Positions 1-9,600 are shown, numbered from the stretch's first letter. The stretch is DNA of 59,823 nt from Synechococcus sp. CS-1331 (GCA_025127975.1 JAHLYQ010000032.1:1-59823), one strand, 5' to 3'. Translations and numbers: made by a program. The notes: generated from the sequence alone by a model not told the origin.

Positions 1-33
1 ACCGCGGTGGGGTGATGCCGTCACTGCTGAGCG

Positions 34-85
34 ATCCCTGAGGGCAGAAGAAAGGGCGGCACCGCATCTTTGCTCACTCAGGGAT
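34..85. repeat. 9-bp inverted repeat in the non-coding left edge
   Basis: ATCCCTGAG at 34-42 is matched by its reverse complement CTCAGGGAT at 77-85, leaving a 34-base loop. Nothing else could be recognised in bases 1-130. The repeat lies just before the point where the cyclase remnant becomes recognisable, so it could belong to an old insertion or deletion junction, or be a weak hairpin. Confidence 0.3.
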
Positions 86-142
86 GAGCGATGAGGCGCG
101 CATTCGCGCGGCGGCGCGTCCCGACCCCTGAATGCTTACAAA

Positions 143-565
143 TTGTTAGCAGATCGCTATATATCTGCTTCGGGGCTTGTGGGCGGACGCCTCGATCACA
201 TGGGTCGAATGGTCAAATTTGCCTTGGAGCTCCAGAAGCAGGTGAAACATTTCAACCATGATCATGGCACCGACCTGGATGTTATCAGCAGTATCCATTC
301 CGGTGATGTTGTTGTTGGAACTGTTGGCTCAAGCAACATGGCCTTTGACGTTTGGGGTGATACCGTGACCGCTGCCAATAGTATTTTGGCGCAAGGCAAG
401 CTCTCTAGAGGCTCAATTCTGGTGTCGCAGCCGGTGTTTGAATTCCTTCAGGACGCTTACTATTTTGACAAGTTAAATCCCGACCCATCTTCGGGAGCAC
501 TCCAGCCATTGATATCGATGTGGCGTCTCGTCGGTGCCGCTAAGCAACAACTAGAGGTGGCGTGA
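143..565 (+). pseudogene. 5'-truncated class III adenylate/guanylate cyclase domain
   Basis: The 140 residues match the second half of a class III nucleotidyl cyclase catalytic domain, which makes cAMP or cGMP from ATP or GTP. Visible are the segment around LADRYISASGL, the core motif HSGDVVVGTVGS, and FDVWGDTVTAAN, which corresponds to the conserved WGDTVN region. The first metal-binding aspartate and any sensor domain are missing. The frame is open only from base 95, the only start is a TTG at 143, and family similarity begins near base 137. The upstream part of the gene therefore appears to have been lost. The stop overlaps the GTG of the channel gene, so the pair was once translationally coupled. 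An active enzyme is unlikely. Confidence 0.75.
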
Positions 566-1761
566 GTATGGAATTTGGCAGCGATACGTTTACCAAATCA
601 GCTCTGCTGCTGGCCATTGGTTTTCCTGTCACGGAGCTGCTGCTCAGCGAGGCCATTCAATATCTTCGCCAGCAGGGCCGGCCTCTCTCGGGAACACTGC
701 AGATTCTCCGCAACCTACTGATCCCCTCCCTGGCCTCGTTGATTTTTCTCACCTATATAGGGCATCTTGATCCGGAAAGTTGGGTTATTCGCTTTAACGA
801 GACTGTGCTGTGGATCTGCACGCTGGTTGCAGCATTATCTCTTTTCGACATCCTACTTTTCTTTGATTCGGATGTAGGTCGCCAGTCTCCTGTCGGCACC
901 ACCGTTGATCAGGTTGATGCCAGCGAACGTTGGCAGGCGCGTATTCCCAAACTTTTTCGGGACCTAGCACGGGTTGTTCTGATCCTTGTTGGTGCGGCGA
1001 TAATTCTATCGGCTACCTGGAAGATTGATCTTGGTGGGCTGGTGACAGCTCTGGGCATTGGCTCTGTGGTGATTGGTCTAGCGCTCCAGGACACCCTGGG
1101 GAGCATTGCTGCCGGAGTCACCCTGCTGTTTGAGCAGCCTTTCAAGAAAGGTGATTGGTTAAGAGTGGGTGACTTGGTGGGGAAGGTGACCGATATCAAT
1201 TGGCGTTCGGTTCGCATCGAAACGATTGACATGGTGCAGATCACTATTCCCCATCTCATCATTGGCAAGCAGATTATCAGCAATTACAGTCAGCCGATCA
1301 GGGCCCATAGAGAGGAAGTCTTCCTAGCTTATGCCTATGCCCACCCTCCTAACCTCGTGAAGCAGGTGCTGAGGGAGACGGCCCTTTCTACTCCAGGCAT
1401 TTTGGAGCAGCCTGGCATCAAAGTTGGCACCTACAAGTATGAAGATTCAGGTATTTCCTATAGGGTTACATTTTTTGTTGATGGCTACCAAGATCGTCCG
1501 GCTGTGCGTGATGAGTTTCAAACCAGAGTGTGGTATGCCAACCAGCGTTATCGATTGAAGATTCCCTATCCAGTTCGAGAGGTTTATCAGGTCGAAGCAG
1601 CTTCGACGGATCTGGCGCGAGTCAGCAATTTTCCAAGGACCTGCAGCAGATGCCCGTATTGGAGGCAATTGAGGTGGAGTCGTTTGGGGATTTGGCTAAG
1701 GATGCGGTTCTCAATACGTATGCCGCTGGTGAGAAGGTTTACGCAGAGGGAGATAGGGTAA
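562..1761 (+). CDS. MscS-family mechanosensitive-type channel (3' part out of frame)
   Basis: This is a membrane channel of the MscS superfamily. Four hydrophobic helices occupy roughly residues 5-150. The pore helix and beta domain follow, with GLVTALGIGSVVIGLALQD and FEQPFKKGDWLRVGD, then the IPYPVREV segment that closes the MscS core near residue 340. After about residue 355 the protein turns into basic, unfamiliar sequence. At the same point (near base 1610-1630) the -1 frame becomes a cyclic-nucleotide-binding domain. A one-base indel near the run CAATTTTCC would join the two. Start is GTG 562, which overlaps the cyclase stop, or ATG 568. The intact gene would be a bCNG-type channel (MscS core plus cNMP domain). 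The frameshift may be real or a sequencing error. Confidence 0.8.
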   Translation: MSMEFGSDTFTKSALLLAIGFPVTELLLSEAIQYLRQQGRPLSGTLQILRNLLIPSLASLIFLTYIGHLDPESWVIRFNETVLWICTLVAALSLFDILLFFDSDVGRQSPVGTTVDQVDASERWQARIPKLFRDLARVVLILVGAAIILSATWKIDLGGLVTALGIGSVVIGLALQDTLGSIAAGVTLLFEQPFKKGDWLRVGDLVGKVTDINWRSVRIETIDMVQITIPHLIIGKQIISNYSQPIRAHREEVFLAYAYAHPPNLVKQVLRETALSTPGILEQPGIKVGTYKYEDSGISYRVTFFVDGYQDRPAVRDEFQTRVWYANQRYRLKIPYPVREVYQVEAASTDLARVSNFPRTCSRCPYWRQLRWSRLGIWLRMRFSIRMPLVRRFTQREIG

Positions 1762-2066
1762 TGGGTCTTTATTTCATTATCGCGGGCAAGGCTGATGCCT
1801 CGGTTCCCGATGGTTTAGGGAATAGGCGTATTGCCTATTCCCTATCGAAGGGGGATTGTTTTGGCGAGATTTCTCTGTTCAATGATCGGCCCAGTCCTGT
1901 GGCTATCCATGCCACTGAAGATCTCGAGGTCATCTTGATCATCCCTGAAGCGGCTAAGGAGTTGGTGGAGCGCCGCCCAAGTATTGCCCGAGAGCTGGGT
2001 CTTACGATCGAAGCACGGACCCGTATGGTCGATGAATTGAGCCAGACTTCCACCCTGGAATTTTGA
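1614..2066 (+). pseudogene. Cyclic-nucleotide-binding domain, frameshifted tail of the MscS channel
   Basis: This frame encodes a CAP_ED-type domain: YAAGEKVYAEGD, LYFIIAGKADASV, then the phosphate-binding-cassette region GDCFGEISLFNDRPSPVAIHA, here ending at about residue 140 of the open frame. The PBC arginine that contacts the cyclic phosphate is probably the R of NDRPSP. The domain follows directly on the MscS core but in the -1 frame, so the two are read here as halves of one gene. The first internal ATG is at 1650. If expressed alone it would be a soluble cNMP-binding fragment with no known partner. Confidence 0.75.
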
Positions 2067-2109
2067 TCGTCGGAGCGTGCCCCCGCGCAACACCTGACCC
2101 TGCTGGGCC

Positions 2110-2451
2110 GTGCATGAGCTCAGTCTGATGGAGGCGGTGCGCGATCAGGCGTTGGCGGCAGCCCACGCCGATGGCGCCACCCGCATCACGGCGATCAGCC
2201 TGCGCATCGGCAGCCTGGCCGGGGTGGAACCGGAGGCGATGCGCTTCGCCCACACGGTGGTGATGGCCGGCACGATCGCCGCTGGCGCCGAGCTGCGCAT
2301 CGAGATCGAAGCGGCCGAATGCCATTGCTCCGCCTGCGACGCCCCTTTCCCCGCCCTGGATGGCTGCTGCGACTGTCCCAGTTGTGGTGCGATTAGCCGT
2401 CAGTTGCTGCGCGGCCGCGACCTGCGGCTGCTGAGTCTGGAGGTGGTGTGA
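2110..2451 (+). CDS. hypA: Hydrogenase maturation nickel metallochaperone HypA
   Basis: HypA delivers nickel to the large subunit of NiFe hydrogenase, working with the GTPase HypB in the cytoplasm. The GTG start at 2110 gives the required N-terminus MHELSLMEAV, in which His2 is the nickel ligand. The structural zinc site is formed by two CxxC pairs, C73/C76 and C89/C92. The 113-residue length is normal. It is the first gene of the hyp locus here, but a VapBC unit and a decayed TA remnant (2508-3289) separate it from hypB. It may therefore be transcribed separately or in a leaky operon. Confidence 0.95.
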   Translation: MHELSLMEAVRDQALAAAHADGATRITAISLRIGSLAGVEPEAMRFAHTVVMAGTIAAGAELRIEIEAAECHCSACDAPFPALDGCCDCPSCGAISRQLLRGRDLRLLSLEVV

Positions 2452-2507
2452 GGTGCTTGATTCCCTGCTATGTCCATGTCAAAATCTGATTATTAAAAGG
2501 CAAAACA

Positions 2508-2738
2508 ATGAAAGTGACGGTTGAGCTTTCCGAGCAGGAGATGGTTGAAGTCCTCGAGCTCACGGGTGAGCGCAAAAAAGGTCCGGCCATTCGTCTGCTG
2601 ATGGAGGAGGCTCTGCAGCGGCATCGACGCGCTCGCATCGCCCAGCGTTTCCTCAGCGGCGAGTGGGGGGTGGAGCTGGATAGTTTTGAGGCTGATCGAC
2701 AGCGCGACCGCGACCGGGACCAGGCTCTGGCCCGATGA
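2508..2738 (+). CDS. VapB-like antitoxin
   Basis: A 76-residue protein with a short N-terminal beta strand (MKVTVELSEQEM), helical middle and highly charged C-terminus (DRQRDRDRDQ). This is the layout of a ribbon-helix-helix or AbrB-like antitoxin with a disordered toxin-binding tail. Its stop overlaps the PIN-domain start as ATGA at 2735-2738, the usual arrangement for vapBC. The pair would autoregulate its own promoter in the 2452-2507 gap. The family is assigned mainly from context and shape; the exact VapB subfamily cannot be told. Confidence 0.75.
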   Translation: MKVTVELSEQEMVEVLELTGERKKGPAIRLLMEEALQRHRRARIAQRFLSGEWGVELDSFEADRQRDRDRDQALAR

Positions 2739-3139
2739 CGCTCTTGCTCGATAGCAGTCTCTGGATCGACTTCACCCGGGCCCGGAGCCCGTTGGCCTTG
2801 AAGCAGTTCATCGCCCCGTTTGTGCTCGATCCAGCGGCCCATCTCGCCGAGCCGGTGCGCTTTGAGCTGCTGCGCTCGGCCCGACCGGACGAGGCCCAGC
2901 GGCTAGAGGCCCAGTTCGCCACATTGCCATCCCTGGCCACGCCGCCAGACCTCTGGCGGCAGGCGATTGTGCTGGGCCAGGACTGCCGTGCCATCGGCCG
3001 CACGGTGGTGAGCCTCGACCTGCTGGTGGCCGCCGTGGCTCTGCATCACAATGCCGTGCTGGTGAGCTTTGATGCCGACTTTGAGGCCGTGGCCTTGGTG
3101 AGTTCGCTGCGTCTGCAGCGGTTGCATCGCCCTAGCTGA
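2735..3139 (+). CDS. VapC-type PIN-domain ribonuclease toxin
   Basis: PIN-domain endoribonuclease of 134 residues. The acidic residues of the family are all visible: D in LLLDSSLWID near the N-terminus, E in PVRFELLRS, D in VVSLDLLVAAVA, and D in LVSFDADFEAVA close to the C-terminus. It should be catalytically intact, cleaving RNA (tRNA or mRNA; target not predictable) unless held by the antitoxin encoded immediately upstream. The gene ends almost against the leftovers of another VapBC pair on the opposite strand. Confidence 0.85.
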   Translation: MTLLLDSSLWIDFTRARSPLALKQFIAPFVLDPAAHLAEPVRFELLRSARPDEAQRLEAQFATLPSLATPPDLWRQAIVLGQDCRAIGRTVVSLDLLVAAVALHHNAVLVSFDADFEAVALVSSLRLQRLHRPS

Positions 3140-3158
3140 AGCCGTCGACGAGGATCAA
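3132..3158 (-). pseudogene. VapC stub, start codon region only
   Basis: TTG at 3158 overlaps the antitoxin stop and opens the frame ILVDGFS before a TAG at 3132-3134. Many VapC proteins begin ILVDTSVWID, so this looks like the first residues of a PIN toxin cut off when the neighbouring VapBC unit or the present end sequence arrived. The match is very short, so the call rests on its coupling to the upstream antitoxin. Confidence 0.4.
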
Positions 3159-3289
3159 AGGGTGCTCTGCCGCCGGGGAATCGGCTCCAGGCTGGGCTCA
3201 CTGCCGCCGAGGGCGGCGAGGCGCATGGCACTTTCCCGCTGCACCAGGGCCTGCAGGGCTTGTTTGAGCTGCATGACGGTGGTGCGCAT
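3155..3289 (-). CDS. Short VapB-like antitoxin from a decayed second TA module
   Basis: This 44-codon minus-strand frame starts at ATG 3289, preceded by a GAAAGG ribosome-binding site. It encodes MRTTVMQLKQALQ, then a helical stretch, and ends LAALGGSEPSLEPIPRRQ. The last segment is, from memory, characteristic of a VapB antitoxin group in which LAALGG is followed by an acidic, proline-rich tail. The toxin frame that should follow is only a nine-codon stub, so this is an orphan. It could still bind DNA or cross-talk with the adjacent VapC. Confidence 0.6.
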   Translation of the reverse strand: MRTTVMQLKQALQALVQRESAMRLAALGGSEPSLEPIPRRQSTL

Positions 3290-3402
3290 CGGGGAACCTT
3301 TCAGGGCAACACTTTCAACTCACCATTTTTATCATCGCTTGATGACGCTGGCTGCACCGCTTAGCGCTCCTAGCCTGGAGATGGCCCCAGCCCCGTGTCC
3401 CC

Positions 3403-4107
3403 ATGTGCCGCGACTGCTCCTGCGGACAGCCGGCGCCTGAGCCGCTGCCACAACCAACCCGCCAGCTACCCCTGCACACGGCCCTGCTGCAGCGCAACGA
3501 CGCCCAGGCAGCCGGCCTGCGCCAGCGTTTTCAAGCCGCAGGCGTCACGGTGGTGAACCTGCTCTCCTCCCCCGGCTCGGGCAAAACCGCCCTACTCGAA
3601 GCCCTGGCCCAGCGCCTCGATCCCACCGGCTTGGCGGTGATCGTGGGCGATCTGGCCACCGATAACGACGCCCGCCGCCTGCAGGCCGCCGGGCTGGCGG
3701 CGGTGCAGATCACCACCGGCCAGGCCTGCCACCTGGAGGCGCCAATGGTGGCCGAGGGGCTACATCGCCTCCATCACCAGGGCATCAGCCTTGAGCAGCT
3801 TGAGCTGCTGGTGATCGAGAACGTCGGCAACCTGGTGTGCCCCGGCGCCTACGACCTCGGCGAGAGCCTGCGGGTGGTGCTGCTCTCCACCACCGAGGGA
3901 GAAGATAAGCCGCTCAAATACGCGCCGATATTCCACGGCGCCGATCTGGTGCTGATCACCAAGAGCGACCTGGCCGAAGCGGTGGGCTTCGACCGCGCCG
4001 CCGCCCACGCCGCCATCGCCCGCGTCGCCCCCCACGCCCGGGTGCTGGAAACCTCAGCCCGCAGCGGCGACGGCCTCGACGCCCTGATTGATGCCCTGGC
4101 GCGATGA
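3403..4107 (+). CDS. hypB: Hydrogenase nickel incorporation GTPase HypB
   Basis: GTPase that, with HypA, inserts nickel into the NiFe hydrogenase large subunit. The N-terminus MCRDCSC is the CxxCxC high-affinity nickel site known from E. coli-type HypB; there is no histidine-rich stretch. The P-loop SSPGSGKT lies at about residues 55-62, and the SIMIBI-class GTPase fold continues with VIENVGNLVCP (family Ni/Zn bridge cysteine) and TKSDLAEAVG. The 234-residue length is normal. It is the first gene of a seven-gene run; its last codons overlap hypF as ATGA at 4104-4107. The promoter should lie in 3290-3402. Confidence 0.96.
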   Translation: MCRDCSCGQPAPEPLPQPTRQLPLHTALLQRNDAQAAGLRQRFQAAGVTVVNLLSSPGSGKTALLEALAQRLDPTGLAVIVGDLATDNDARRLQAAGLAAVQITTGQACHLEAPMVAEGLHRLHHQGISLEQLELLVIENVGNLVCPGAYDLGESLRVVLLSTTEGEDKPLKYAPIFHGADLVLITKSDLAEAVGFDRAAAHAAIARVAPHARVLETSARSGDGLDALIDALAR

Positions 4108-6434
4108 GCGCGGCCCGGCTGCGCCTCTGGTGCCGCGGCGTGGTGCAGGGGGTGGGTTTTCGGCCCCTGGTGCATCGCCTGGCAACCGAGCTGCAGCTGG
4201 TGGGCGAAGTGGAAAACGTCGCTGGCGCCGTAAGGCTGGAGTTGCAGGGGGAGCGCCGCTCGCTGGAGCTGCTGCTGCGGCGCTTGCCCGAGGCGTTGCA
4301 GCCCCCCGGCGCTCTTGAGCCACTGGCGCCCGAGTGGCTCCCGCCCCTCGTTCCGGCGCCGCCTGGCCTGCGCATCGCCGCCGCCACCGCCCAACCCCTG
4401 GGCGCCGGCCTGATCGCCCCGTCCCTCGCCGCCGATCTGGCCCCCTGCCCCACCTGTCTGGCGGAGCTCCACGATCCTGCCAACCGCCGCCACCGCTACC
4501 CGTTTATCAGCTGCAGCCAGTGCGGGCCGCGCTACTCGATCGCCAGCGCCGAGCCCTACGCCCGCGCCCACACCACCCTGGCCGACTTTCCGCTCTGCCC
4601 TGCCTGCCAGCGCGAGTTCGACGACCCAGGCGACCGCCGCTTCCACGCCGAAACGATCGGCTGCCCCGCCTGCGGGCCCCAGTTGCAGTGGCAGGGGGCC
4701 GGGCCCGGCGGCGGGGATCCGCTGGCGGCAGCCCTGGCCCTGCTGGCGGCGGGCGGAATCCTGGCCCTGCAGGGGGTGGGCGGTTTCCAGCTGCTGGTGG
4801 CTGCCAGCAACGGCGCGGTGGTGGCCCGGTTGCGCCAGCGCAAGCAGCGCCCGGCCAAACCCCTGGCCCTGCTGGTGGCCGATCTGGAGGCCATCGCTCC
4901 CCTGGTGGAGCTATCGGAGCCTGAAAAGCTCCAGCTGCAGCACCCGGCCGCGCCGATCGTGCTGCTGCGGTTGCGGCCAGGCCAGCGCCAGCCCTTCGCT
5001 GGGGTGGCCCCCGGTAGCGCCGCTTTGGGGGTGATGTTGCCGGCTTCGCCCCTGCACCAGCTGCTGGCGGCGGGTTTTGGCCGCCCCCTGGTGGCCACCA
5101 GCGGCAACCGCAGCGGCGAGCCCCTCTGCCTCGAACCAGCCGAGGCGCTCAATCGCCTCGCCGGCATCGCCGATGGCTTCCTGCTGCACAACCGCCCGAT
5201 CGTCCGCCGCCTCGACGACTCGGTGCTGCAGCTGATCGAAGGGCGGCCAGTGCTGCTGCGCCGGGCCCGCGGCTACGCCCCCCAGGCCCTAGCTCTGCAG
5301 GCTCCGCCGGGCACCGCCCTGGCCCTTGGCGGCGATCTCAAAAGTGCGCCGGCCCTGGCCCGCGGCGGTCGGGTGTGGCTGGCGCCGCTGCTGGGTGATC
5401 TGGCCGGGCCCCTGCCCCAGCAGCTGCTGGGCGAGGGGCTCGAGCAGCTGTTGGAGCGCCCCGGCCCCGGGCTCGCTGCCCTGGCCTGCGATGGCCATCC
5501 CGGCTACGCCAGCCACCAGCTGGCCGCCGTGGCGGCCCGGCGGCTGGGGCTGCCGTTGCAGCTGGTGCAGCACCACCGCGCCCACGGCCTGGCGGTGGCG
5601 GCCGAGCACGGCCTGCCGCTGCCCCTGCTGGTGTGGGCCTGCGACGGCCTTGGCTATGGCGAGCTGGCCGGGGCGAGCGGCCATCGGCTCTGGGGCGGCG
5701 AGCTGCTCTGGCTCACGGCCAGCGGGGCTGAGCGTTGGGCCTGCCTGCGCCCCTTTCCCCTGCCCGGCGGCGAGCGGGCCATGGCCGAACCCCGCCGGGC
5801 CGCCCTGGGGCTGCTGGCCGCCGCCGGCCCGGAGGCCCTGGGCCATCCGGGGGCCGCTGCCTGCCGGGCCGCTTTCAGCCCCGGCGACTGGCAGCTGCTG
5901 CTGCAGGCCATCGCCAGCGGCTGCCATAGCCCGCTTTGCTCCAGCACTGGCCGCCTGTTTGATGCGGCGGCCTCCCTGCTGGATCTTTGCCAGCGCAGCA
6001 GCTTCGAGGGGGAGGCGGGGCTGCTGCTGGAGGGCCTAGCCCTGCAGGCTCCGCCTCCGCAGGTGGCGCCCATGCCGCTGCTACCGGCTGCAGGGCTGGA
6101 GCTTGGCTGGCTCGACTGGCAGCCCCTGTTGCACAGCTTGTTGAACGCGAGAGCTGCAGGGGTGGCGCCGCAGGAGAGCGCTGCCTGCTTCCACGCTTCC
6201 CTGGCGGCCGGCTTGGCCGGTGCCGCGGCTGAGGCGGCTGGGCGCCTTGGTGCCACCACGGTGCTGCTGGCCGGTGGCTGCTTCCAGAACCGCCTGCTGC
6301 TGGAGCTCACCGCCACTGCCCTGCGGGGGGCCGGTCTGGTGCCCCGCTGGGCCGAGCAGCTGCCCAGCAATGACGGCGGCCTGGCCCTAGGCCAGCTTTG
6401 GGCAGCTCTGGCTGATCTGCCTATAACGAAGTAG
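4104..6434 (+). CDS. hypF: Carbamoyltransferase HypF
   Basis: HypF converts carbamoyl phosphate and ATP to carbamoyl-adenylate and transfers the carbamoyl group to HypE, the first step in making the CN ligands of the NiFe site. Domain order matches the family. An acylphosphatase domain at residues 1-90 carries the VQGVGFRP signature. Two zinc-finger units with CPTC, CSQC, CPAC and CPAC lie near 115-195. A YrdC-like domain spans about 200-370, and a Kae1-like domain with HHRAHG and VLLAGGCFQNR runs to the C-terminus. The length (776) is typical. Start ATG overlaps the hypB stop; hypC follows after 17 bases. Confidence 0.96.
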   Translation: MSAARLRLWCRGVVQGVGFRPLVHRLATELQLVGEVENVAGAVRLELQGERRSLELLLRRLPEALQPPGALEPLAPEWLPPLVPAPPGLRIAAATAQPLGAGLIAPSLAADLAPCPTCLAELHDPANRRHRYPFISCSQCGPRYSIASAEPYARAHTTLADFPLCPACQREFDDPGDRRFHAETIGCPACGPQLQWQGAGPGGGDPLAAALALLAAGGILALQGVGGFQLLVAASNGAVVARLRQRKQRPAKPLALLVADLEAIAPLVELSEPEKLQLQHPAAPIVLLRLRPGQRQPFAGVAPGSAALGVMLPASPLHQLLAAGFGRPLVATSGNRSGEPLCLEPAEALNRLAGIADGFLLHNRPIVRRLDDSVLQLIEGRPVLLRRARGYAPQALALQAPPGTALALGGDLKSAPALARGGRVWLAPLLGDLAGPLPQQLLGEGLEQLLERPGPGLAALACDGHPGYASHQLAAVAARRLGLPLQLVQHHRAHGLAVAAEHGLPLPLLVWACDGLGYGELAGASGHRLWGGELLWLTASGAERWACLRPFPLPGGERAMAEPRRAALGLLAAAGPEALGHPGAAACRAAFSPGDWQLLLQAIASGCHSPLCSSTGRLFDAAASLLDLCQRSSFEGEAGLLLEGLALQAPPPQVAPMPLLPAAGLELGWLDWQPLLHSLLNARAAGVAPQESAACFHASLAAGLAGAAAEAAGRLGATTVLLAGGCFQNRLLLELTATALRGAGLVPRWAEQLPSNDGGLALGQLWAALADLPITK

Positions 6435-6451
6435 AGCGTGGAGGCCTACCC

Positions 6452-6664
6452 ATGTGCCTGGCCACCCCCGGCCTGATCTTGTCGATCTCCGGTTCGGCGG
6501 CGGATGCCGGCCCTGATGCAGAGCTGTGGCGCCAGGCCGAGGTGGATTTCGGTGGCGTGCGCCAGTGGGTGAGCCTGGCCTGTTTGCCGGAGGCGGCTGT
6601 GGGCGATCGGGTGCTGGTGCACGTGGGTATGGCCCTGAGCGTCGTGCTCGCTGAGGAGCCATGA
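6452..6664 (+). CDS. hypC: Hydrogenase maturation chaperone HypC
   Basis: Small chaperone of 70 residues. The N-terminus MCLATPG holds the essential Cys2, which with HypD coordinates the Fe(CN)2CO unit and later escorts it to the hydrogenase large subunit. The OB-like body includes EVDFGGVRQWVSLACL. A GGAGG-type ribosome-binding site precedes the ATG. Its stop overlaps the nifJ start (ATGA, 6661-6664), so nifJ expression is coupled to a dedicated hydrogenase maturation protein. Confidence 0.95.
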   Translation: MCLATPGLILSISGSAADAGPDAELWRQAEVDFGGVRQWVSLACLPEAAVGDRVLVHVGMALSVVLAEEP

Positions 6665-9600
6665 GCACTCCCTTACTCACGATTGATGGCAACGAGGCCG
6701 TGGCCCGGGTGGCTTACCGCCTCAATGAGGTGATCGCCATCTACCCGATCACGCCGGCCTCGCCGATGGGCGAGTGGGCCGATGCCTGGGCCGCGGAGGG
6801 CCGGCCCAACCTTTGGGGCAGCGTGCCGTCTGTGGTGGAGCTGCAGAGCGAGGCGGGTGCTGCCGGCACGGTGCATGGCGCCCTGCAGGCCGGGGCGCTC
6901 ACCACCACCTTCACGGCCAGCCAGGGGCTGCTGTTGATGATCCCCAACCTCTACAAGCTGGCGGGGGAGCTCACCCCGGCGGTGCTGCACGTGGCGGCCC
7001 GCTCCCTGGCGGCCCAGGGCCTGTCGATCTTTGGCGATCACAGCGACGTGATGGCCACCCGCGGCAGCGGTTGCGGGATTCTCTGCTCGGCGTCGGTGCA
7101 GGAGGCCGGCGACTTTGCCGCCCTAGCTGCCCGGCTCAGCCTGCGCAGCCGGCTGCCGTTCCTGCATGTGTTCGATGGCTTTCGCACCTCCCACGAGATC
7201 CAGAAGATTGAGCCGCTCAGCGACGGCCAGCTGCTCGAGCTGATGCCCGCGGCGGAGATCAGTGCCCACCGCGCCCGTGCCCTCAGCCCCAATCGCCCGG
7301 TGATCCGCGGCACCAGCCAAAACCCAGACGTCTACTTCCAGGCGCGCGAATCGGTAAACCGCTTCTACGACGCGGCCCCGGATCATCTGATCGAGGCGAT
7401 GGCGCGCTTTGGCGAGCTCACTGGTCGCCACTACCGCCCCTACGACTACGTCGGCCCCGCCGCTGCCGAGCGGGTGCTGGTGCTGATGGGTTCCGGCTGC
7501 GAGACCGCCGTGGAGGCGGCTGAGGCGCTGCAGGCCGCCGGCGAGCGGGTGGGGGTGCTGAAGGTGCGCCTGTTTCGGCCCTTTGCGGCCCGGCTGCTGG
7601 TGGAGGCCCTGCCGGCCAGCACCCGGGCGATCGCCGTGCTCGATCGCTGCAAGGAGCCCGGCGCCCCCGGCGAGCCCCTCTACCTAGATGTGGTGGCAGC
7701 GCTAGCCGAGGAGTGGGCGGCCGTGCATGGAGGTGCACCACTGCCGGCGGTGCTGGGCGGCCGCTACGGGCTGTCGTCGAAGGAGTTCACCCCGGCGATG
7801 GTGAAGGCGGTATTTGATCATTTGCAGCCCCTGCTGGTGCCTGGCCAGCCCCGGCCGCTCAACCACTTCACGGTGGGCATCGACGACGACCTCACCCACC
7901 GCTCCCTGCCCCTCGACAACACCTTCCATACCGACGCCGCCGAGGTGCGCGCCGTGTTTTACGGCCTGGGCTCCGATGGCACGGTGGGGGCCAACAAGGC
8001 GGCAATCAAGATCATTGGCGAGGGCACCGATTTATATGCCCAGGCCTACTTCGTTTACGACTCCAAAAAGTCGGGTTCGGTCACGGTGTCGCACCTGCGC
8101 TTTGGGCCCCAGCCGATCCGCTCCACCTATCTGATCCAGCGGCCCACGTTTGTGGCCTGCCACCAGTGGGATTTCGTCGAGCGCTTCGATCTGCTGGCCG
8201 GCATCGAGCCCGGCGGTGTGTTTCTGCTCAATAGCCCCTTTGCGCCAGCAGACACCTGGGCGCGGCTGCCGGAAGCCCTGCGCGCTCAGATCCGCAGCAA
8301 GGGGATTCAGGTGCAGCAGATCAATGCCTACCAAGTGGCGCGCCAGGCGGGCATGGGGCCCCACATCAATACGGTGATGCAGGCCTGCTTCTTTGCCCTC
8401 AGCGGCGTGTTGCCGCGCCAGCAGGCCCTCGCCCGCATCCGCCACTCGATCGAAACCAGCTACCGCCGCAAGGGTGAGGCCGTGGTGGCGATGAACCTGG
8501 CGGCCCTCGATGCCAGCCTCGAGCACCTGGTGCCCCTCGATTGGACGAGCCTCGACGGGCCCGCCTGCCTGTCAGCGCCAGAAGACCGTCTCGCTGCGGC
8601 CCCGGAGTTTGTGCGCGCGGTGATCGGGCCGATGCTGGAGCGCCGCGGCGACGCCCTGCCGGTGAGCGCCCTGCCCTGCGACGGCACCTGGCCGGTGGGC
8701 ACAGCCCAGTGGGAGAAACGCAACATCGCCGCTGCGGTGCCGGTGTGGGAAACGGACCTGTGCGTGCAGTGCGGCAAATGCGTGCTGGTGTGCCCCCATG
8801 CGGTGATCCGCGCCAAGGTGGGTGCACCGGAGGTCTTTGCCGCAGCCCCCGAGGGCTTCCGCACCGCCCCCGCCCGCGATCCGGCCTTCGCTGGCCAAAC
8901 CTTCACCATCCAGGTGGCCGCCGAAGACTGCACCGGCTGCGCCCTGTGCGTGGAGGTGTGCCCCGCCCGCGACCGCAGCGAGCCGAAGCGCAAGGCGATC
9001 AACATGGCGCCGCAGCGGCCCCTGCGTGACCAGGCCCGCGGCCACTGGGACTTTTTCCTGCAGCTGAGCGAGGTGCCCCGCGCCGAGCTCAACCTGCACA
9101 AGATCGGCCAGCAGCAGCTGCAGCAGCCATTGTTTGAGTTTTCCGGCGCCTGCGGTGGCTGCGGCGAAACGCCTTACCTCAAGCTCGCCTCCCAGCTGTT
9201 TGGCGATCGGATGCTGATCGCCAACGCCACCGGTTGCAGCTCGATCTACGGCGGCAACCTGCCCACCACCCCCTGGAGCGCCAACGCCGAGGGGCGGGGC
9301 CCGGCCTGGAGCAATTCCCTGTTTGAAGACAACGCCGAATTCGGCTACGGGATGCGGGTGGCGCGCGACCAGCAGCGCCAGATGGCCCTCGATCTGCTGG
9401 AGCGGTTGGCGGGCCAGCTGCAGCCAGAACAACTCCCGCCCCCCCTGGCCGCGGCGATCCGCAACGCCGACCAGGGCGATGAGGCCGGCATCGTTGAGCA
9501 GCGCCAGCGGGTGGCCGAGCTCAAGGTGCGTTTGGCCGTTATGGAGCAGCCCGAGGCCCGCCAGCTGCTGGAGCTAGCCGATGCCCTGGTGAAAACCAGC

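Noticed and set aside
3162..3440. 92-codon plus-strand frame between VapC and HypB
   Set aside because: It runs antisense to the VapB-like remnant and into hypB in another frame; no similarity.
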